Source: JBPCPM01 sp050999155 (GTDB lineage: Bacteria > Actinomycetota > Thermoleophilia > Solirubrobacterales > 70-9). Taken from it: a stretch of DNA of 5,295 bases. The stretch is from positions 1 through 5,295 of the forward strand of contig JBPCPM010000065.1 of assembly GCA_050999155.1 (NCBI GenBank), read 5' to 3'. How positions within the stretch are numbered: the stretch's first letter is position 1; the number at the start of each line of letters is the position of its first letter. The position numbers and the translations under genes were made by a program. The notes under the pieces are model-generated. The model worked only from the letters and a program-made list of their open reading frames with translations, searched no databases and had not been told where the DNA came from. Below, piece after piece: positions 1 to 5,295 of the stretch.

Positions 1-132
1 GTCCTCAGCCGATCGCCTGAGGGCTCTGCCACACTGGCTGCACCACTACAACGAGCGCAGACCCCCCACAGCTCAATCGGAGACCAACCCCCGATCAGCC
101 GCGTTCACAACGTCTCCGGTCACGACAACTAG
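1..132 (+). pseudogene. IS481-family transposase, C-terminal end only, frameshifted
   Basis: This is the C-terminal tail of a DDE transposase/integrase-core protein; the N-terminus and the catalytic acidic residues lie outside the window. From position 2 one frame reads through LRALPHWLHHYNERRP (codons up to about 64). The following frame, from 67 to the TAG at 130-132, reads HSSIGDQPPISRVHNVSGHDN. Joined, they give the W-x-x-x-YN-x-x-RPH-x-x-x-G-x-x-PPISR-x-N-x-x-G ending that I recognise from IS481-type transposases. The switch falls in a run of six C at 62-67; one extra C or two fewer would restore a single frame. IS481 transposases are normally one uninterrupted frame, so this is either a decayed copy or a homopolymer sequencing error. 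The family call is from memory of the motif, not a search. The terminal inverted repeat should lie a few bases after the stop but cannot be defined from one end. Confidence 0.8.
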
Positions 133-162
133 CCGCACCCCGACCCGTCACACTTCTGCGTC

Positions 163-1965
<1,803 letters not shown>

Positions 1966-1982
1966 GGCGGCCTCGGGCCGCC
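1966..1982 (+). terminator. GC hairpin directly after lepA stop (possible terminator)
   Basis: A perfect 7-bp inverted repeat, GGCGGCC / GGCCGCC, with a 3-base TCG loop begins at the base after the lepA TGA. There is no T-run behind it, so it is not a classical intrinsic terminator. Hairpins lacking a U-tract have been proposed to terminate or attenuate transcription in high-GC actinobacteria. Its place between the lepA stop and the probable hrcA promoter fits a boundary role. By chance alone, GC-rich DNA gives short stems often, so the functional call is inference. Confidence 0.45.
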
Positions 1983-1994
1983 CATCCGGCCACC

Positions 1995-2007
1995 TACACT
2001 TCGCCAA
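1995..2007 (+). promoter_or_regulatory. Probable leaderless promoter of hrcA-dnaJ (-10 TACACT)
   Basis: The hexamer TACACT at 1995-2000 matches the actinobacterial -10 consensus TANNNT. It lies six bases before the hrcA ATG at 2007, which would put the transcription start on the A of the start codon. This is the standard geometry of leaderless actinobacterial mRNAs. In agreement, the bases before the ATG contain no Shine-Dalgarno sequence. No convincing -35 box is seen; that position would fall within the hairpin at 1966-1982. No CIRCE (TTAGCACTC-N9-GAGTGCTAA) or HAIR operator overlaps it. Confidence 0.55.
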
Positions 2008-3044
2008 TGGAGCCCATCTCGCTCACCGACCGCCAGCAGTCGATCCTGCGCCTGGTCGTCGCCACCCATCTGGACTCCGGTCGGCCCGTCGGATCCCGGG
2101 CCCTGGCCGAGGACGGGACCCTGGAGTGCCGGCCATCGACGATCCGCGCCGAGCTTGCCGCCCTCGAGGACGTCGGCCTGCTCGAGCAGCCCCACACGAG
2201 CGCCGGGCGGATCCCCACCGAGTCCGCCTACCGGGCGTACGCCGAGGACCTGATCGAGACGGTCCCGCGCCCGCCGTTGCCGGCTCCCGCGCCCTCGGCG
2301 TCGATCACCCACATGCGCCGCGAGGTCGACGAGGCCCTTCACGAGACGACCTTCCTGCTCTCGCGCACCACCGAGCTCGTCGCGCTGGCGACCGCGCCGC
2401 CGCTGGCCACCGCGTCCATCCGCCGTGTCGAGGTGCTGCCGCTGCAACCCAACTCGGTGATGGTCGTGGTCATCACCTCGACGGGCGGCGTCGCCAAGCG
2501 GGTGTTCACCTTCGAGAGGCGGGTCGACCCCGGCCTCGTCGAATGGGCCGGCAGCTACCTCAACGAGCGCCTGAGCGGCCTCGGGCTCGGGGCACGGATG
2601 CTGGCCGGCCGCCTCGACGACGAGACCCTGGGCGCGGCTGAGCGCTGCTTCGTCGATGCCGTGGCGCCGGCCTTCGGCAACCTCGAGGAGGCCGCCGAGC
2701 AGAGCCTGTACCTCGACGGAACGGCCCACCTGTTGGCCGGTGACCGCGAGGTGCCGGACCTGGAAGAGCTGATGCGCACGCTTGAACGCCGCGTCGGGCT
2801 GCTGTCGGTGCTGCGGACCGCGCTGGAACGCGACTCGGTGTTCATGTGGATCGGCTCGGAGAATCCGCGGCCCGAGTTGCGCGGTGTCAGCATGGTCGGC
2901 GCCAACTACGGGCTCGGATGGCGCAACCTCGGCACTGTCGGGGTCATCGGCCCGCTGCGCATGGACTACGCGGCGGCGATCGAGGGCGTCCAGACCGCCG
3001 CGGGCGAGCTGTCGCAGTACTTCGAGACCGTCTACGAGGCCTGA
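2007..3044 (+). CDS. hrcA: Heat-inducible transcription repressor HrcA
   Basis: HrcA represses class I heat-shock genes (groESL and, in many bacteria, dnaK operons) by binding CIRCE operators, and its activity depends on GroEL. The 345-residue protein is family length. The N-terminal winged helix covers about residues 4-78, with LTDRQQSILRLVV, the recognition-helix region PSTIRAEL at 43-50 and the hallmark PHTSAGRIPT at 62-71. A GAF-like central region and dimerisation insert follow. The C-terminal signature GVIGPLRMDY is at 312-321, preceded by VSMVGANYG at 294-302. The ATG at 2007 gives the standard N-terminus about six residues before the helix-turn-helix and fits a leaderless transcript. 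dnaJ follows after 17 bp, so the two are very probably co-transcribed. No CIRCE element precedes the gene, so autoregulation through the classical operator is not supported here. Confidence 0.96.
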   Translation: MEPISLTDRQQSILRLVVATHLDSGRPVGSRALAEDGTLECRPSTIRAELAALEDVGLLEQPHTSAGRIPTESAYRAYAEDLIETVPRPPLPAPAPSASITHMRREVDEALHETTFLLSRTTELVALATAPPLATASIRRVEVLPLQPNSVMVVVITSTGGVAKRVFTFERRVDPGLVEWAGSYLNERLSGLGLGARMLAGRLDDETLGAAERCFVDAVAPAFGNLEEAAEQSLYLDGTAHLLAGDREVPDLEELMRTLERRVGLLSVLRTALERDSVFMWIGSENPRPELRGVSMVGANYGLGWRNLGTVGVIGPLRMDYAAAIEGVQTAAGELSQYFETVYEA

Positions 3045-3049
3045 GCCCC

Positions 3050-3055
3050 AGGAGG
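3050..3055 (+). promoter_or_regulatory. Strong Shine-Dalgarno of dnaJ
   Basis: AGGAGG lies six bases before the ATG at 3062. It settles the dnaJ start, because the open frame extends 72 codons further upstream, within the 3' end of hrcA, with no family similarity. It contrasts with lepA and hrcA, neither of which has a visible ribosome binding site. Confidence 0.9.
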
Positions 3056-3061
3056 ATCCCG

Positions 3062-4177
3062 ATGCCGCGCGACTACTACGAGGTGCTGGGCGTGAGCCGC
3101 CAGGCCGACGGCCAGGAGATCAAGAAGACCTTCCGCCGCCTGGCGCGCGAGCTGCACCCCGACGTCAACCGTCACGACCACGACGCCGAGGAACGGTTCA
3201 AGGAACTCGCCGAGGCCTACGAGGTGCTCTCCGACTCCGACCGACGCCAGACCTACGACACCTACGGCCACGACGGGCTGCGCTCCGGGGGCTTTCACTC
3301 CCAGGCGCAGGACATGGGCGGCATCAGCGACCTGTTCAACGCGTTCTTCGGCGGCGACGGCTTCGGCGGCGGCCGGTCGGCCGGACGCGACGGCGCCGAT
3401 GTCGACGTCCAGATCGAGATCACGCTGGGCGAGGTGCTGACCGGCGTCAAGCGGGAGGTCGCCTTCGAGGCGGCCTCGGCGTGCGAGCGTTGCGACGGCG
3501 ACGGGGCCGAGCCCGGCACCGAGCTCGTCCAGTGCCCGACCTGCGGCGGCGCGGGGGAGCTGCGTCGCGTCTCCAACACCCCTCTGGGCCGGATCGTCCA
3601 GGCCGCGCCCTGCGACACCTGCTCGGGACGGGGGCGACGGCCCGAGACCCCGTGCACGCAGTGCCGGGGCGAGGGGCGCGAGATCGCCGACCGAACGTGG
3701 GAGGTCGCTGTGCCGGCCGGGATCGAGTCCGGGCAGCGGATCCGGGTCTCCGGCGCCGGCCACGTCGGCGAGGCCGGAGGACGGCCCGGTGACCTCTACG
3801 TTGAGGTCGAGATCGCCGAGGGCGACCGGTTCTTCCGCGACGGGCGCGACCTGACCACCGTCGTCGACATCTCCGCGGCGGAGGCGATGCTCGGGCGCAC
3901 CGTCGCCGTTCCGACGCTGGAAGGCGAGGAAACGATCGAGCTCGAGGCCGGAGTCCAGCCAGGCGCCGTGCAGGTGCTGCGGGCCCGGGGTCTGCCCGAC
4001 CTGCGCTCCGCCCGGCGGGGCGACCTCGGCGTCCTGGTCAACGTCGTCATCCCGCACTCCCTGAACGCCGAACAGCAGGACCTCGCCCGGAGGCTGCACG
4101 AGACGATCGCGCCCGACCAGCTCGAAACCGACGCGCCCACCGGCATCCTCGGCCGGCTGCGCCGGCTGCTCGGCTAG
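3062..4177 (+). CDS. dnaJ: Chaperone protein DnaJ (Hsp40, type I)
   Basis: DnaJ is the cytoplasmic co-chaperone that delivers unfolded clients to DnaK and stimulates its ATPase. The 371-residue protein has the complete class I layout. The J domain spans about residues 4-70, with the catalytic HPD at 32-34. A short Gly/Phe-rich linker (about 72-110) contains LRSGGF and DLFNAFFGG. The zinc-binding domain has all four CxxCxGxG motifs, starting at C141, C158, C184 and C198. The C-terminal substrate-binding beta domains include AGIESGQRIRVSGAGHVG and AMLGRTVAVPTLEG. The start at 3062 is chosen by the MPRDYYEVLGV N-terminus and the Shine-Dalgarno. It is paired with hrcA rather than with dnaK-grpE. 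In many actinobacteria that place is taken by a second copy (DnaJ2), so another dnaJ beside dnaK is likely elsewhere in the genome; that is inference. Confidence 0.97.
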   Translation: MPRDYYEVLGVSRQADGQEIKKTFRRLARELHPDVNRHDHDAEERFKELAEAYEVLSDSDRRQTYDTYGHDGLRSGGFHSQAQDMGGISDLFNAFFGGDGFGGGRSAGRDGADVDVQIEITLGEVLTGVKREVAFEAASACERCDGDGAEPGTELVQCPTCGGAGELRRVSNTPLGRIVQAAPCDTCSGRGRRPETPCTQCRGEGREIADRTWEVAVPAGIESGQRIRVSGAGHVGEAGGRPGDLYVEVEIAEGDRFFRDGRDLTTVVDISAAEAMLGRTVAVPTLEGEETIELEAGVQPGAVQVLRARGLPDLRSARRGDLGVLVNVVIPHSLNAEQQDLARRLHETIAPDQLETDAPTGILGRLRRLLG

Positions 4178-4189
4178 GGACGGACTCCT

Positions 4190-4201
4190 CGTCGGCCGAC
4201 G
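4190..4201. other. 12-bp palindrome in the convergent dnaJ / zinc-ribbon gap
   Basis: CGTCGGCCGACG is a perfect palindrome in the 35-bp gap (4178-4212) between two convergent genes. As RNA it could form only a 4-bp stem with a 4-base loop, and no T-run follows on either strand. It may be part of a weak bidirectional terminator or be chance in GC-rich DNA. Nothing else recognisable is present in the gap. Confidence 0.3.
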
Positions 4202-4212
4202 CGGCGCGGCGG

Positions 4213-4695
4213 TCAGACAGCGGCGGTTCCGCACTCCGTGCAGAACCGGGCCCCGGGCACGAGCTCTTCCTGACAGTTGCTGCAGGTGGCCGCGGAGCGT
4301 TGGGGGCCCTCCGCTTCCGGTGGGGTCTCTCGTACCGCGCGGATCTCTTCTGGGATGGCGCCTGCGCTGTCCACGGCGGGCTGGGTGACGGGTTCGGGCG
4401 GCATCTCCGGTGCGTCCATGCCGGGCGACATCTGGGCGACGGGCTCCGGCGGCATCTCGGCTCCGCGTTCCAGCGCGACCCCTGCGATCTCCGGGTCCGG
4501 CTCCGCCGCCTCGGTCGCTTGGTCCGCCTGCGGCCCCGGGTCGCCCGCCGACCGGACGGTGAGCTCGATGGTGCCGTCGTCAGGCAGCTTGTAGACGTCG
4601 AGGTCGGGAAACGCCGGAGAGGCGATCAGGGCCGCCAGCGAGAACCGCGTCTCGGGCGGAAGATCGCCGAGCTTGGCCGAGGCTCTCATCTCCAT
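4213..4695 (-). CDS. Small acidic protein with C-terminal zinc ribbon, function unknown
   Basis: This 160-residue protein has no function I can name. Residues about 1-50 look like a small folded segment (a helix-like ETRFSLAALIAS, then DVYKLPDDGTIELTVR, likely beta). Residues about 51-136 form an acidic, proline-rich, low-complexity linker that includes EMPPEPVAQ (80-88) and EMPPEPVTQ (97-105). The C-terminus is a compact zinc ribbon with C138-x-x-C141 and C152-x-x-C155, ending ARFCTECGTAAV; such modules are usually found at protein termini next to membrane or signalling domains. No signal peptide or membrane segment is visible. The ATG at 4695 lies three bases after the stop of the upstream DUF4234-like gene. 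No clear Shine-Dalgarno precedes it, which suggests translational coupling; an ATG two codons later is an alternative. It converges on dnaJ across 35 bp. That it is a real gene rests on the zinc ribbon, the coupling and the lack of any competing gene. Confidence 0.8.
   Translation of the reverse strand: MEMRASAKLGDLPPETRFSLAALIASPAFPDLDVYKLPDDGTIELTVRSAGDPGPQADQATEAAEPDPEIAGVALERGAEMPPEPVAQMSPGMDAPEMPPEPVTQPAVDSAGAIPEEIRAVRETPPEAEGPQRSAATCSNCQEELVPGARFCTECGTAAV
4224..4248. other. Hairpin in the last codons of the zinc-ribbon gene
   Basis: CGGTTC-C-GCAC-TCC-GTGC-A-GAACCG can pair as a 6-bp plus 4-bp stem separated by one C/A mismatch, with a 3-base loop. It lies 47 bases past the dnaJ stop on the + strand, so it could end dnaJ transcription from inside the convergent gene. 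It also coincides with the codons of the CTEC zinc motif, so part of the symmetry may reflect coding constraint. No T-run follows. Confidence 0.3.
4381..4458 (-). repeat. Two in-frame 27-bp direct repeats, 51-bp period
   Basis: The stretches 4381-4407 and 4432-4458 match at 24 of 27 bases and encode EMPPEPVTQ and EMPPEPVAQ in the acidic linker of the zinc-ribbon protein. The 51-bp period is exactly 17 codons, consistent with an internal duplication that kept the frame. The 24 bases between the copies encode MSPGMDAP. Confidence 0.75.
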
Positions 4696-4698
4696 CGT

Positions 4699-5295
4699 CT
4701 ACGGCTGTGGGCTGCCCAGGCCGGTAGCCGGGCCGTTGGACAGCGTGTTCATCGCGCTCTGGACGTGGTAGGGGATGAACAGCAGCGGGAGCAGCAGGAG
4801 GAACCCAAGGACGATCATCACCACGATGAGCACCCCGTTGATCGTCGCCCGGCCAAGCAGCGTCGTCTGCGCGGTACGGATCCGCTGCGTACACCCGTAG
4901 TAGGAGATGTACGGCGGGATGAACAGGAACCCTCCGGGAAGCAGGGCAAGCAGCGACAGCGTCGGGTTGTCACCGAGTCCCGCGACGTTCCGGGACCGGC
5001 CGAGCTCCACGAGCTCCTTGTTGATCCGGTAGTACCAGAACAACCCGTAGATGCCGAGGGTGATTACCATCAGCCCGGTCGTCAGCAGCGGGTCCTGGTG
5101 GCGCACCGGACTGGCTCCCTCGATCCCCCGGTCGGCGGTGCCGACCCCCGCCAGGCCGGCAGCGGGGGGGAGCGCGGCGGGCTGCGCCGGAGCTGCCTGG
5201 GGCGGGGGTGCGGCCGACGCCGCGAGCCGGGCCGGCGCTGGGGCCGGTGGTTCAGATGGCGCGCGACGTGGGGTCGGCGCCGGGGTCGGCGCCGG
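4699..5295 (-). CDS. DUF4234-like membrane protein with Pro/Ala-rich N-terminal linker (5' end outside window)
   Basis: The visible 198 codons run to the window edge without a stop, so the N-terminus is missing. The first 63 visible residues are a low-complexity linker with 18 prolines and 20 alanines. The following 135 residues resemble the DUF4234 family. There are three hydrophobic segments, numbered from the GTG at 5106: about 7-26, 50-70 and 90-112. The first contains the family-like pattern LGIYGLFWYYRINKEL. The end, IPYHVQSAMNTL, also fits. Function is unknown; it is probably an inner-membrane protein. Proteins of this family often carry a zinc ribbon before such a linker, which cannot be checked here. 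An internal GTG at 5106 with GAGGGAG at 5121-5115 could instead start a 135-residue form. The upstream stretch has weaker third-position GC (about 79 percent by my count) than the housekeeping genes. The stop is three bases before the zinc-ribbon gene. Confidence 0.75.
   Translation of the reverse strand, partial: PAPTPAPTPRRAPSEPPAPAPARLAASAAPPPQAAPAQPAALPPAAGLAGVGTADRGIEGASPVRHQDPLLTTGLMVITLGIYGLFWYYRINKELVELGRSRNVAGLGDNPTLSLLALLPGGFLFIPPYISYYGCTQRIRTAQTTLLGRATINGVLIVVMIVLGFLLLLPLLFIPYHVQSAMNTLSNGPATGLGSPQP
5115..5121 (-). promoter_or_regulatory. Possible Shine-Dalgarno for an internal GTG start at 5106
   Basis: GAGGGAG on the - strand lies eight bases before GTG 5106-5104, directly ahead of the DUF4234-like domain. 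It would support a short 135-residue product. The same bases also encode Glu-Gly in the longer open frame, so this is suggestive only. Confidence 0.35.
5272..5295 (-). repeat. Perfect tandem 12-bp repeat at window edge
   Basis: GGTCGGCGCCGG occurs twice head to tail at 5272-5283 and 5284-5295. On the - strand it encodes two Pro-Ala-Pro-Thr units in the linker of the DUF4234-like protein. The array touches the window end and may contain more copies beyond it. Confidence 0.8.

Noticed and set aside
59..70. Programmed ribosomal frameshift for the transposase
   Set aside because: The site lies near the C-terminus, not at an orfA/orfB overlap, and IS481 enzymes are normally single-frame; decay or a homopolymer error is simpler.
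2846..3061. An N-terminal extension of dnaJ by 72 codons
   Set aside because: It overlaps the 3' end of hrcA in another frame, has no family similarity, and a strong AGGAGG sits six bases before the canonical MPRDYYEVLG start.
3032..4234. A 400-codon open frame on the - strand opposite dnaJ
   Set aside because: It is an antisense shadow: dnaJ on the + strand has the J domain and four zinc motifs, while this frame shows only biased, domain-less sequence.
4231..4241. GCACTC resembling half of a CIRCE operator
   Set aside because: Its partner is GTGC only three bases away, not GAGTGC after nine bases, and it lies in the zinc-ribbon codons far from any heat-shock promoter.
4277..4594. A + strand frame of about 105 codons within the zinc-ribbon gene
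   Set aside because: Low-complexity Ser/Gly/Ala composition and no motif, whereas the - strand frame ends in a proper CxxC...CxxC ribbon and couples to its neighbour.

Overview
This is a high-GC window with strong G/C bias at third codon positions. It carries three conserved housekeeping/chaperone genes on the + strand and a two-gene unit of poorly characterised proteins on the - strand. The GC content, the actinobacterial lepA/hrcA/dnaJ neighbourhood, a probable leaderless hrcA promoter and the DnaJ sequence (an LRSGGF stretch after the J domain) suggest an actinobacterium. A Thermoleophilia/Solirubrobacterales-type lineage is my best guess, but this is inference from memory of family sequences and not a search result.

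Region by region: positions 1-132 hold the last ~43 codons of an IS481-family transposase, split between two frames at a run of six C. Only 30 bases later lepA begins (163-1965, GTG start, elongation factor 4). A perfect 7-bp GC hairpin follows the lepA stop directly. Then comes a TACACT -10 hexamer placed so that transcription would begin at the A of the hrcA ATG. hrcA (2007-3044, heat-shock repressor) and dnaJ (3062-4177, complete four-zinc-motif Hsp40) form a tight pair with 17 bp between them and a strong Shine-Dalgarno for dnaJ. After a 35-bp convergent gap come two - strand genes. The first in transcription order is a proline/alanine-linker membrane protein with a DUF4234-like domain (4699 to beyond 5295, start not in the window). 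Three bases after its stop, a small acidic protein ending in a C-terminal zinc ribbon begins (4213-4695).

How they work together: HrcA and DnaJ belong to the heat-shock response, but no CIRCE operator is visible here, so HrcA must act elsewhere or recognise a diverged site. hemW, often found between lepA and hrcA in actinobacteria, is absent. The DUF4234/zinc-ribbon pair looks translationally coupled and probably works at the membrane; its function is unknown. I do not see a convincing new multi-gene system. The most interesting points are the frameshifted IS end abutting lepA, the hairpin-plus-leaderless-promoter junction, and the coupled zinc-ribbon/DUF4234 pair.
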